Shown: one piece after another, positions 8,358-16,594 of the stretch | How the letters are laid out: every line of letters starts with the position of its first letter | Position numbering within the stretch: the stretch's first letter is position 1 | From: Lachnospiraceae bacterium | GTDB taxonomy: Bacteria > Bacillota > Clostridia > Lachnospirales > Lachnospiraceae | Length of the DNA stretch: 64,000 nucleotides | Assembly (NCBI GenBank): GCA_902363835.1 | Contig: CABJBM010000006.1 | Coordinates: 186,001-250,000 of the forward strand | Direction of reading: 5' to 3' | Notes under the pieces: generated by a model | Database searches by the model: none | The model's input: the letters and a program-made list of their open reading frames with translations, nothing else | What the model was told of the DNA's origin: nothing | Made by a program: the position numbers and the translations under genes

Positions 8358-8454
8358 AGTTGCATTCGCAACTATTTATATGTTAAACTTATCAATAGCT
8401 AATTGAGTCTGCAGGCTCGTGCACAATTCTGTGCAGATTATCATTCTTAAGAAT
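8358..8454 (+). promoter_or_regulatory. palindrome-rich leader of the DUF1538 operon
   Basis: Three perfect inverted repeats occur within 97 bp: TAGTTGC-N4-GCAACTA (8358-8375), TGCACA-N4-TGTGCA (8420-8435) and the 12-base ATTCTTAAGAAT (8443-8454). The first has the look of a MarR-type operator and overlaps a possible -35 (TTGCAT, 8361-8366) that is 17 bp from TTAAAC (8384-8389). The other two lie in the transcribed leader before the TTG start at 8491. No known riboswitch was recognised. Confidence 0.5.
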
Positions 8455-8490
8455 CCCTATCATAAAAAACGGACAACAGGAGGTACCTAT

Positions 8491-10032
8491 TTGAACCAAA
8501 AATTAAAAGAAAAGATTGTTGAATCATTATCATCTGTTCTGCCCGTTACATGTATCGTGTTGATCTTATGCATAACGATTACTCCCATGCCTTTAGACCC
8601 ACTGATGCTGTTTCTGGTAGGAGCAACCTTTTTAACCGTTGGAATGGGCTTTTTCACACTGGGTGTTGACATGTCCATGATGATCATCGGAGAAAAAGCG
8701 GGCGCCCACCTGGCAAAATCAAAAAAGCTGCCGCTCATTGTTTTTGCCTGTTTTATCATTGGTTTTATCATCACCATTGCAGAGCCGGATCTTCAGGTCC
8801 TGGCCGGACAAACGCCGGCTGTTCCTGACCTGGTCCTGATTCTTTCTGTTGCAGGAGGAGTGGGGCTTTTTCTGGCGCTTGCATTTTTAAGAACCCTGTT
8901 TAGCTGGAGTTTATCCCGTATCCTTTTGATCTGCTATGCCATACTCTTTGTTACGTCTATCTTCGTTCCAAAAGAATTTCTGGCTGTAGCCTTTGACTCC
9001 GGCGGCGTTACAACAGGTCCTATTACAGTACCCTTTATCATGGCTCTTGGCATCGGCCTTTCCAGCATTGGCCGGGGCAAGGATCCTGACAGTGACAGCT
9101 TCGGTCTGGTCGCCCTATGTTCCGTGGGACCCATCCTTTCCGTTATGATTCTGGGCCTTGCCTATGAATCCTCTGCTGCCGATTATGAGCCAATGGTAAT
9201 TCCTTCCATAACTAATTCCCAGGATCTCTGGCTTGCCTTTCAGCATGAGCTTCCTGATTACGCCTGGGAGGTCTTTCTGGCCCTGTTCCCCATTTTGGTA
9301 TTTTTCCTCATATTCCAGTTCTTCTTTCTGAAGCTGAGGAAAAGACAGCTGATCAAAATTCTGGTGGGACTCATTTACTCCTACCTCGGACTGACCCTTT
9401 TCCTCACCGGCGTTAATGTTGGATTTATGCCTGCCGGCAAATATCTTGGACAGCAGCTTGCTTCTCTTCCCTACCGTTGGGTCATGGTTCCCATTGGTAT
9501 GCTTATCGGATACTTCATTGTAAAGGCCGAACCGGCCGTACAGGTTTTAAATAAGCAGGTAGAGGACATTACAGGAGGCTCCATCTCGGAAAAGACCATG
9601 ATGACCGGATTATCCATTGGCATGGCCATCTCCCTGGGTTTGTCAGTCATAAGGCTCATGACAGGTCTTCCGCTTCTGGCCCTTCTGCTTCCCGGCTACG
9701 CATTAGCTCTTGGACTGTCCTTTGTGGTACCGCCGATCTTTACATCCATTGCTTTTGACTCAGGCGGTGTGGCATCCGGACCTATGACAGCTACTTTCCT
9801 GCTTCCCTTTGCCATGGGAGCCTGCGAGGCTTTGGGAGGAAACATTGTAACCGACGCCTTTGGCATCGTGGCCATGGTCGCTATGACGCCCCTTATCATC
9901 ATCCAGCTCATCGGCGTTTCCTATCGCTACAAGACAAAAAAAGCCAATGCTCCAACAAGTGCACCGCTCCTTAATATGGAGCTTGAATTTATTGAATTAG
10001 GAAAGGGGGAGGCTGATGACTTCCAATCGTAA
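8491..10032 (+). CDS. double DUF1538 membrane protein, predicted cation/proton antiporter-like
   Basis: A 513-residue polytopic membrane protein built from two DUF1538 halves. The internal repeat is visible: AFDSGGVTTGPITVPF (167-182) against AFDSGGVASGPMTATF (421-436), and IAEPDLQVL (96-104) against KAEPAVQVL (345-353). The start is TTG at 8491, with AGGAGG seven bases upstream; the first in-frame ATG, at 8419, has no such site. From memory, DUF1538 proteins (UmpA/UmpB) have been reported as Na+(K+)/H+ antiporters, so ion transport is likely but substrate and direction are unknown. It overlaps the next gene, a P-II-like protein, by 17 bp, suggesting that the P-II-like protein gates it. Confidence 0.82.
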   Translation: MNQKLKEKIVESLSSVLPVTCIVLILCITITPMPLDPLMLFLVGATFLTVGMGFFTLGVDMSMMIIGEKAGAHLAKSKKLPLIVFACFIIGFIITIAEPDLQVLAGQTPAVPDLVLILSVAGGVGLFLALAFLRTLFSWSLSRILLICYAILFVTSIFVPKEFLAVAFDSGGVTTGPITVPFIMALGIGLSSIGRGKDPDSDSFGLVALCSVGPILSVMILGLAYESSAADYEPMVIPSITNSQDLWLAFQHELPDYAWEVFLALFPILVFFLIFQFFFLKLRKRQLIKILVGLIYSYLGLTLFLTGVNVGFMPAGKYLGQQLASLPYRWVMVPIGMLIGYFIVKAEPAVQVLNKQVEDITGGSISEKTMMTGLSIGMAISLGLSVIRLMTGLPLLALLLPGYALALGLSFVVPPIFTSIAFDSGGVASGPMTATFLLPFAMGACEALGGNIVTDAFGIVAMVAMTPLIIIQLIGVSYRYKTKKANAPTSAPLLNMELEFIELGKGEADDFQS

Positions 10033-10726
10033 AGTAAACTGGATTACGGTTATCGTAGCCCGGGGAAAGGGTGAAAAAGCAGCTTCCGTTTTTAGAGAAC
10101 ATCATCAGGAACTGCTCCTCATCACCAGAGGACATGGAACCGCAAGCTCTGCCATCAAAGACTGCCTTGGATTTGATGAGCCGGAAAAAGACCTGGTTAT
10201 TGGAATTGTGGAGGAAGCAGCTACCAAACAATTGTTATCTGCTCTGCATGAAACATTGGAGCTTGAAAAACCAGGCTATGGCATCGTATTTACCATCTCC
10301 CTGTCAGGAATCAGCGCTGCTGTTTCCAATATTTTAGAAGCTGCCCGGCCAAGCGGGGAGGCGCCTGCATCCACAGATTATCACAAGGAGGATCGCTCTA
10401 TGTCAGATACGATCAGATATGAACTAATTGCTGCTGTTATCAATACCGACCTTTCCGCTCCTATTATGGAAGCCGCCAGAAATGCCGGCTGCAAGGGAGG
10501 AACCCTGGTTAAAGCCAGAGAGGCCACTGCAGATGAGTCAAAAAAGCTTTTTGGCCTGACCCTTTCCAGTGAAAAGGAGATTCTCCTGATCCTGGTTCCC
10601 CTTACAGATAAGCAGGCGGTCCTTAAGTCCATCTGTGAAACGGTGATGAAGGAAACCGGAGAACACGTCATTGCCTTTTCTCTTCCAGTGGATGAAGTGG
10701 CCGGACTTAGTACCCTTATAAAATAG
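10016..10726 (+). CDS. tandem P-II-like regulator (two GlnB-like domains fused)
   Basis: A 236-residue cytoplasmic protein with two P-II-like ferredoxin folds, residues about 6-110 (WITVIVARGKGEKAASVFREH, EKDLVIGIVEEA) and about 132-236 (YELIAAVINTDLSAPIMEAARNAGCKGGTLVKARE, EKEILLILVPLTDKQAVLKSI). The second half retains the GCxGGT turn of the P-II family better than the first. The uridylylation-loop Tyr motif is not evident. Inside the gene AAGGAGG (10385-10391) sits eight bases before an in-frame ATG at 10400 (Met129), at the domain boundary, so a second-domain-only product is possible. Overlap with the DUF1538 gene implies coupled translation and probably a physical partnership with that transporter. 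Confidence 0.8.
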   Translation: MTSNRKVNWITVIVARGKGEKAASVFREHHQELLLITRGHGTASSAIKDCLGFDEPEKDLVIGIVEEAATKQLLSALHETLELEKPGYGIVFTISLSGISAAVSNILEAARPSGEAPASTDYHKEDRSMSDTIRYELIAAVINTDLSAPIMEAARNAGCKGGTLVKAREATADESKKLFGLTLSSEKEILLILVPLTDKQAVLKSICETVMKETGEHVIAFSLPVDEVAGLSTLIK

Positions 10727-11092
10727 TGAATGCTCTTATCCTTTGTGATCTTGAGCTTCTCCAGTTCTTCCCTATGCTGTCTGCATGAAACTTTTGTTTC
10801 CCAGTGCACAGTTTTAAGGACAGCGGTCACAAGGGAGCCTTTCGACTCCTGACTGCCGCTGCCCCTCCCTGTCACTGTGTTCACCAATTGCTCACTGCAC
10901 TCATTAGCAAACCACCTCAGGTATGATAAAATAATGAAAACATGGAATGAAGTTTTCCCATGGCAAACAGCTTAAACTGTGGCATTGGCTGATGGCTTCT
11001 GTATAAATTCAGAGGTTATCAGTTTTTTTATTGCTTATCATTTACAGAAATATTTCTAAGTTCTGATTTCTATCTGCCTCCCATGCTAAAAC
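10727..11092. other. intergenic stretch without a convincing gene
   Basis: About 365 bp between the P-II-like gene and the GH18 terminator. A minus-strand frame starting TTG at 10887 (VNTVTGRGSGSQESKG, then VHWETKVSCRQHREELEKLK) is open across 10727-10887 but continues into the antisense of the P-II gene and has no SD, so I do not call it. I see no hairpin with a T run directly after 10726. The remainder is A/T-rich and featureless. Confidence 0.5.
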
Positions 11093-11093
11093 A

Positions 11094-11141
11094 GACAGCA
11101 GTTCCATATTTCCTTATGAAATATGGAACTGCTGCCTGTCT
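11094..11141 (-). terminator. strong hairpin downstream of the GH18 gene
   Basis: GCAGTTCCATATTTC (11098-11112) pairs perfectly with 11118-11132 around a five-base loop, extended by further pairing on both sides. It begins two bases past the GH18 stop codon. The T tract on the minus strand (TGTTTTAGC) is short, so it may act as a weak terminator or a transcript 3' end stabiliser. Confidence 0.7.
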
Positions 11142-11142
11142 C

Positions 11143-12354
11143 TTACTGTTTTAAGCCGTGATACAGGGCACTGACAAGCTCTCCCTCCGGATCCTGGCTC
11201 AATTCCCAGACCATGGCACCGCCTAAATTTTTCGATTTAATGTAATCCGATTTATAACCTATGGACATCGGATCTTCATAGCTGATAAAAATCGTGCCGT
11301 TAAACAGCCAGGGAACCTTTGACTGAGAATGAAAATGATTGGTATAGCCTGTTTTATTTAAGTAATTTTCTTTAATTGCCTGATAGCCAATGGAATTGGA
11401 ACCTCCAAAGGTCTGGTATAATCCATTGTTAGAATCATTTACAGAGGAATATATGTATCCGTAAAGGGGTATTCCCATTACCAGCTTTTCTTCCGGAAAA
11501 GAAGCATTCAGCCAGGCAGTAACAGCCTTGTCCACACTCATTTTATACTGGGGGGAAGGATCGTTGTTGTCATACAAAGGGGCCAGCAGATCCGTATGAG
11601 AATCCCAGTGCCCATGTAAATCATAAGTCATAACGTTCGCATAATCCAGATATTGGGCCAGCTTTGACAGTTCCACATGGTCTATGTAAGAACGGTCCGC
11701 TCCTCCTGCAATGGTCAATAAGTAATGCTTGTTGTCAGCAGCGCCCCGGGTATCCAGCTTTTCACGTATTTTTTTAAGAAGGAGTGTGAAATTCTGCTTA
11801 TCTTCTCCCCGCCTTGCATTTTCCTTTAAACCTCCGCTGACCGGATATTCCCAGTCTAAGTCAACTCCGTCAAATCCGTATTTTGTAATAAAATCAACGC
11901 AGCTGTCCGCAAAGGCGTTCCTTGTCTCTTCCGTCAATGCTGCATCCGAAAACCTCCCGGACCAGTTCCAGCCTCCAACGGAAATCAAGGTTTTTAAGTC
12001 CGGATTAGTCTGTTTTAAGGAATTTAAAAGCTTTATGTTGTCAGGATCAACTTCAGGGTATCCCAGTGTAACCCTTAAGTCGGAATCAATGTTTGCAAAA
12101 GCATAATTAATATGGGTCAGCTTTCCGGCATCAATCTGGTTTGGATAGTAATTATAATAGGCAGCCCATGCTGCATAATAACCAACTAATTTCCCTGCCT
12201 GCAAAGCAGCCGGTTCCTCGGAAGGCAAAGCAGCTGTTAAGGAATTTTCACCGGGATCTTCAGCAAATGCTTCCCTGCTTAAGAGCCCTCCCAGAATAAT
12301 CAGCGTAAAAACAGAAACAGACAGAAATGTTTTCTTCAAAATACCCTTTTTCAT
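11143..12354 (-). CDS. secreted glycoside hydrolase family 18 (chitinase-like)
   Basis: A 403-residue protein from the ATG at 12354 (AAAGGA upstream); a longer frame adds 43 unlikely residues. Residues 1-31 are a classical signal peptide ending REAFA, so it is exported. The GH18 barrel runs from LVGYYAAWAAYYNYYPNQI, through TLISVGGWNWSGRFSD, to the catalytic DxxDxDxE motif as DGVDLDWE (D162, D165, D167, E169). Family members cleave beta-1,4-GlcNAc links in chitin or peptidoglycan-like glycans by substrate-assisted catalysis. All catalytic residues are present. There is no carbohydrate-binding or anchoring domain, so it should be released. It is divergent from the nitroreductase. Confidence 0.9.
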   Translation of the reverse strand: MKKGILKKTFLSVSVFTLIILGGLLSREAFAEDPGENSLTAALPSEEPAALQAGKLVGYYAAWAAYYNYYPNQIDAGKLTHINYAFANIDSDLRVTLGYPEVDPDNIKLLNSLKQTNPDLKTLISVGGWNWSGRFSDAALTEETRNAFADSCVDFITKYGFDGVDLDWEYPVSGGLKENARRGEDKQNFTLLLKKIREKLDTRGAADNKHYLLTIAGGADRSYIDHVELSKLAQYLDYANVMTYDLHGHWDSHTDLLAPLYDNNDPSPQYKMSVDKAVTAWLNASFPEEKLVMGIPLYGYIYSSVNDSNNGLYQTFGGSNSIGYQAIKENYLNKTGYTNHFHSQSKVPWLFNGTIFISYEDPMSIGYKSDYIKSKNLGGAMVWELSQDPEGELVSALYHGLKQ

Positions 12355-12386
12355 CACGTTATCCTTTTCTCTTTTTTCTTTTTTCA

Positions 12387-12416
12387 AGTATAGCATGCTG
12401 GTTTTTCTTTGAACAA
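12387..12416 (-). promoter_or_regulatory. promoter of the secreted GH18 gene
   Basis: On the minus strand TTGTTC (12416-12411) and TATACT (12392-12387) with an 18 bp spacer, 33 bp upstream of the ATG. Confidence 0.55.
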
Positions 12417-12474
12417 CGCGCAAAAAATGGATCAAATGCATATATATGGAAAAATGTTGTCTATTCTCCGTTGA

Positions 12475-12503
12475 TTGTAACATACTATTACTTATGGTAT
12501 GAT
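12475..12503 (+). promoter_or_regulatory. nitroreductase promoter with inverted repeat in the spacer
   Basis: TTGTAA (12475-12480), a 17 bp spacer, and TATGAT (12498-12503). The spacer starts with CATAC and runs into GTATG (12497-12501), an inverted repeat that a dimeric repressor could use to block the promoter. No regulator gene is adjacent. Confidence 0.55.
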
Positions 12504-12542
12504 TTTATAAAGTAAGCTAAAATAACGAAAGGGGTGTATACC

Positions 12543-13109
12543 ATGAATGAAACATTAAAGGTAATAGCAAAGCGGTATTCTTGCCGTGATTTTAAAAATG
12601 ATATGCCGTCAGACGAGATCCTCCAGGCCATTGCCGAAGCTGCAATACAGGCACCAAGCGGAATGAATCGTCAGGCATGGAGGGTCATTGTTGTAAAAGA
12701 CAAAAATTTGATACAAGACATGGAATCCGAGGGCATGTCCTATCTGGCCGGCATGGAGGACAAATCCTCATATAACAGAATTATGGAACGTGGAGGCAGG
12801 TTATTCTATGGTGCACCATGCATGATTGTAGTCCCCATTGATCCGGCACAATATGCTCCTGCACTTATTGACTGTGGCATCCTGTGCCAGAATATAGCTC
12901 TGGCTGCAACATCTCTTGGCATAGCCAACATTATGTGTGGATTTACGGGCCTGGCATTCGCCAGCGGAACCCGGGCAGCAGAATTCAGCAGGCGTTTGGG
13001 CTTCCCCGATGGTTATGCCTTTGGCTGCTCGGTATTGCTTGGATACCCTAATACTGAAAAGCCTCCTCATGTTCCGGACAAGGATAAAATTACTTTTATT
13101 GAATCATGA
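12543..13109 (+). CDS. nitroreductase family protein (FMN-dependent NAD(P)H oxidoreductase)
   Basis: A 188-residue small nitroreductase. The N-terminal KRYSCRDFKNDMPSDEILQAIAEAAIQAPSGMNRQAWRVIVV is the standard FMN-binding start (RxSxRxF, then APSGxNxQxW), and the C-terminal IANIMCGFTG and FGCSVLLGYP segments complete the fold. The start is ATG at 12543 with AAAGGGGTG six bases upstream; a GTG three codons earlier is less well placed. It should reduce nitro or quinone-like compounds in the cytoplasm; the physiological substrate cannot be read from the sequence. It is monocistronic, with its own promoter and terminator. Confidence 0.88.
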   Translation: MNETLKVIAKRYSCRDFKNDMPSDEILQAIAEAAIQAPSGMNRQAWRVIVVKDKNLIQDMESEGMSYLAGMEDKSSYNRIMERGGRLFYGAPCMIVVPIDPAQYAPALIDCGILCQNIALAATSLGIANIMCGFTGLAFASGTRAAEFSRRLGFPDGYAFGCSVLLGYPNTEKPPHVPDKDKITFIES

Positions 13110-13156
13110 TCTGCTTTCATTTTGAATCATAGCTATATTTTTTGCAAACAGACTTT

Positions 13157-13196
13157 CCACCCTGATACCGGCCAAAGTATACAAGGGTGGTTTTTC
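13157..13196 (+). terminator. Rho-independent terminator of the nitroreductase gene
   Basis: CCACCCT (13157-13163) and AGGGTGG (13184-13190) form the stem, followed by TTTTT. The loop is long (20 bases). Confidence 0.75.
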
Positions 13197-13259
13197 TTAT
13201 GTATTGCTGCTTACGAAACGTAAAATGAACGTAAGGAATGCTATAAGGAAAAGGTCCAT

Positions 13260-14546
13260 TTAAAATTTTTCTATGTAATATTGAACATTAATAACAAACC
13301 ACATTTGGGCATCAAATATCATAATCGTCCAAAAAGATACGCCCTGGAGATCATATTCTGCTACCAGTCTGGCCCTTGCATCAAAGCTTCTTGCATCTTT
13401 AGTCCATACTACATGCAAAACCCCCTCACTATCCATATAGTAGAAGTAAGGTGACTGCGCTGCTTCACTAAATTGTATCGGTATATTGTTATCCGCTGCA
13501 ATTTGTACCGCATTATTATAAGTTATTATAACAGCTTCCGTAGCACCGGGGACATAGGGAAGTGTCCAGTCATACCCCAGAGCAGTGACTCCCAGAAAGA
13601 TTTTTTCAGAGGGAATAATACGAACCATGTAATCTAACAGCTCTTTTAAAATATTAGCCGGAAAAATTGCGTTTGGATAACTGTAAGACCTTGCCCAATC
13701 ATAGGAAGAAAATATGACTCCATCAACAAATTCAGTTAATTTTGAATAATCTATTTTTTCAAAATTGATATTAGGGGTATCAGCATTCATAACCGGGGTT
13801 ATGGTAATCAGTATCTTGTAACCCTCTGAATGAAATATCGCAGCGGCCTTTTTCAAATATTCTGCAATAATATTTATGCTGTCAAAAGTGATGTTTTCCA
13901 CATATAGGTTTATACCATAAAAACCTTTCGTCTTCATTATGTGAAGAGCATTATCAATAAGGCGATCCTGGATAGAAGGATTATTTAAAATATTATTGCT
14001 CACTTCACGGTCAACTAGTCCCTCTTCAGCCGTCATAGTGGAAACAAACATCATGGGTGCAGCACCATAAATTTTAGCCAGATCGATAAGTTCAGTGTCA
14101 TCAGCAGTGAAGGTAATTTCTCCTTCACTTGTAACCCTGTAATTGAATATGGTCAGATAAGTTAAAAAAGGAAGTGTTTTTGTTAAAACTGATTTATCTA
14201 TATAAGAAAAGGCATAACCATTCGTGGCAATTGTTCTTGTTCTATTCGTTTGATAGCTTATGACTATGGTTTCACCGGCATATATAACTCTTCTATCCGA
14301 AAGATAGGGATTATTTCTTAATAATTCCATTGGTGTAGTACCATATCGCTCCGCAATACTTTCCAAGGTGTCACCTGTCTGAACGGTGTAGAGTATTTCA
14401 GGCTGAACAATCACGATGGTTTGGCCTACTGCTAAATTGTTAGGGTTTATAATTCCGTTTTCCAATATTAATCTGTTTACAGGGATTTTGTAATACTCTG
14501 ATATTGAATTTATGGTTTCGCCTGGCTGAACTACGTGTATGATCAT
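13260..14546 (-). CDS. LysM-LysM-GH18 protein, spore cortex hydrolase (YaaH/SleL-like), divergent active site
   Basis: A 428-residue protein with two N-terminal LysM domains (residues 3-47 and 52-97) and a GH18 barrel (about 108-428). This is the layout of the spore cortex-lytic glucosaminidases SleL/YaaH, with no signal peptide as usual for spore coat proteins. The start is ATG at 14546 with GAGGAAA upstream. The catalytic strand reads FYGINLYVENI (209-219), where family members usually read GVNIDFE: the general acid E217 is kept but the assisting Asp is Tyr215. It may be catalytically weak or have altered specificity, or act mainly as a LysM-anchored spore protein. A TATAAT lies on the minus strand at 14581-14576. 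Confidence 0.87.
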   Translation of the reverse strand: MIIHVVQPGETINSISEYYKIPVNRLILENGIINPNNLAVGQTIVIVQPEILYTVQTGDTLESIAERYGTTPMELLRNNPYLSDRRVIYAGETIVISYQTNRTRTIATNGYAFSYIDKSVLTKTLPFLTYLTIFNYRVTSEGEITFTADDTELIDLAKIYGAAPMMFVSTMTAEEGLVDREVSNNILNNPSIQDRLIDNALHIMKTKGFYGINLYVENITFDSINIIAEYLKKAAAIFHSEGYKILITITPVMNADTPNINFEKIDYSKLTEFVDGVIFSSYDWARSYSYPNAIFPANILKELLDYMVRIIPSEKIFLGVTALGYDWTLPYVPGATEAVIITYNNAVQIAADNNIPIQFSEAAQSPYFYYMDSEGVLHVVWTKDARSFDARARLVAEYDLQGVSFWTIMIFDAQMWFVINVQYYIEKF

Positions 14547-14581
14547 GACTTTCCTCAAATGATCTTATTAATCCTATTATA

Positions 14582-14849
14582 TGCTAAGCCTGCCTGTTCA
14601 TAACATTATGTTATAGGCAATTGCATGTATTTTGATAATCATACTCAATAACAGGACCAGGCTGTTCTTGTTCTAAGCCTTCTGAAGGTCGGTAAATCTA
14701 TGGAAAAACTTCTGGAGACACGGCATTTGGGTGAATCCGTCAAAAGCTTAATTATATGATCTGGACACTGGATTGTATGGCGTCTTATCATGGCTATAAC
14801 TTATATCACATACCATTCTAAAAAGTAATATTTTTAGGATTATTATGTA
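14582..14849. other. intergenic region with one palindrome
   Basis: Between the LysM-GH18 gene and the GH2 remnant. A perfect 7-1-7 inverted repeat, ATAACAT-T-ATGTTAT, lies at 14600-14614, just upstream of the candidate TATAAT of the LysM-GH18 gene, and may be an operator. The rest is A/T-rich; I see no ORF, RNA gene or terminator for the long sugar operon that ends here, consistent with loss of that operon's 3' end. Confidence 0.5.
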
Positions 14850-15655
14850 TTATATTCTTGTTAATTTTCCTAATAAGAAACAAATTTTAAATGTTTTTAT
14901 CACAAGTCCCATGTAATCCACACTGCTGGTACAGGTATTGTTGGGATATGGCTCGTTGAACTGCCACGGAAAAGTCCCGCTCAAGTGCATCGCCCTCCTT
15001 CGATTAGCTTCCACCGCATACCGCAGCCCTTCATACTGCATAAGCTGGCTTGCCTTTACAGCCTCTTTTATGTTGGTAATCTTCTGTCCAAAACAGGTCT
15101 GCATGAGAGGATAATTGTTCCACCAGGAGCCCCGGTGAAAGTAGAAGCTGTTATCACGATCCGGCGGCCATAAGTGTTTCTCATCCATTCCGCAAAGCAG
15201 TGTTGGTTCATTGGTCATGCCTTCCACGCCAAATTCACTGGATAATTTTCCCCCTCCTGCTCCGCCAGTTCCGTCACGTCAAATGCACAGGAAGTGAACA
15301 TACCCTTGTGTTCACCCAAAAGTACATCGTTAAAATAAATCTGAGCCTCATAATCGATTCCATCAAAGCAAAGTTTTAAATCCTTTCCCCTCATTTCCTC
15401 AGGAATCCGAAATGTTTTCCTATATACCCAGGTACGTTCCGGAATCCATTCCAGCAAAAGACTGTTTTTCTCATAATAAGGATCCGGTATCTCCCCGCAC
15501 CGGTATAAATCGCTTGTAACCGCAGAGGGTACGCTTCCGGGTTTCCAAAATCGTACATCACCGGTATTTCTTTTATGGGCATTTCTCCACACCCAGTCCT
15601 CTCCCAGAAATTCCTTGAATCTCCAATCTGCTCCATCCAACAATAAATACTGCAT
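14850..15655 (-). pseudogene. broken GH2 beta-mannosidase-type gene
   Basis: Translation starts well (AAGGAGG before ATG at 15655) and residues 1-135 form the GH2 sugar-binding beta-sandwich (RTWVYRKTFRIPEEMRGKDLKLCFDGIDYEAQIYFND). At about 15240 the frame jumps: after GENYP the sequence continues in another frame as SEFGVEGMTNEPTLL, the GH2 strand that carries the nucleophile Glu, then QYEGLRYAVEANRRR and CTSSVDYMG. Compared with roughly 800-850 residues in the family, about 390 internal residues and the whole C-terminal region after about 14908 are missing. It is the last gene of the sugar operon. Confidence 0.87.
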
Positions 15656-15694
15656 CCTTTCCTCCTTATATCCACCTTTTTAAGCCTCTTCCCA

Positions 15695-16552
15695 TCACTT
15701 TGTCTCCTGTTTCATATGTTTCAGCCATCGTCCGCTTTTCATCCTCCACAGAAAACAACCGGAACGAAAGACCCAGTCCACCGCCATGGCAGCCCATACA
15801 CCGAACAGTCCCATATGAAACTGCAGGCTTAACAGATAACTGAATCCGATGCGAAAAATCCACATGGATCCGATGGAGACCACCATGGTAAAGGTGGCAT
15901 CATAGGTGGCGCGTAAAGCATTCGGCAGGGCAAATCCGGCCGGCCATAAAACAGTGGCACAAACCGAATGGAAAATCACCAGTTTATCCGCTATTCTGGT
16001 TGTTTCTTCTGTGACATGATAGCAGCCCACAATTATAGGCGCTGCCAGACAAATGGCTGTGTTGATCAGAACCATGCCTATATAGGCATATACCATCAGA
16101 TTTTTCACATAACATTTTGCTTCATCCACTTTTCCGGCCCCCAGCATTCTGGATATCAATGTGGATGTGGCTGCACCGTAAACACCGGCGCGGAACCCCA
16201 TAATCAGGATTCCATTTCCGGCGATATTAACCAAGTTCATAAGAATGGAGATATTCATGGTAATTTTTGAATTCCCCATTGCCCTGCACAGGGAAAAGAC
16301 CATGATGACAGTCGCAATCCCCACCATGCACAACAATAACTGATCGGAAGTCTTTATGGCCTCTTTCTTCTTGTTTTCTCCCAGATAACGGGATGCCACC
16401 AGCGACACTCCTGATACAGCAGCCTCTCCGGCACTTGACACCATCATGGAATTGACCATTCCCATGGTGTTTCCCAGAATTTGCTCCAAAATCAAAGGAA
16501 TAATCAACGCAGCCATCTGCTTACCAGAAAAAGGTTCTTTCTCTGTTTTCAT
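15695..16552 (-). pseudogene. MATE-family transporter with three in-frame internal deletions
   Basis: The reading frame is intact (285 residues, GAGGATAACC before the ATG), but MATE transporters have about 450 residues and 12 spans. Recognisable blocks are joined abruptly: SGVSLV to ASRYLGENKKK (about 16396), VIMVFSL to RAMGNSKITMN (about 16285), and STLISRM to LGAGKVDEAK (about 16144). By family layout these joins lose roughly 20, 50 and 100 or more residues. Too few helices remain for a two-lobed transporter, so I treat it as a decayed gene despite the open frame. An alternative is a reduced protein of unknown function. It lies between GH38 and GH2 in the operon. Confidence 0.72.
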
Positions 16553-16594
16553 GGTTATCCTCTTTGTTGTTATACTGCTCCGGGGAAAAAACTC

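Noticed and set aside
10381-10887. 168-codon minus-strand frame across the P-II-like gene
   Set aside because: It is antisense to well-supported P-II-like domains over most of its length and begins with TTG without an SD; only the part outside the P-II gene was kept as a low-interest observation.
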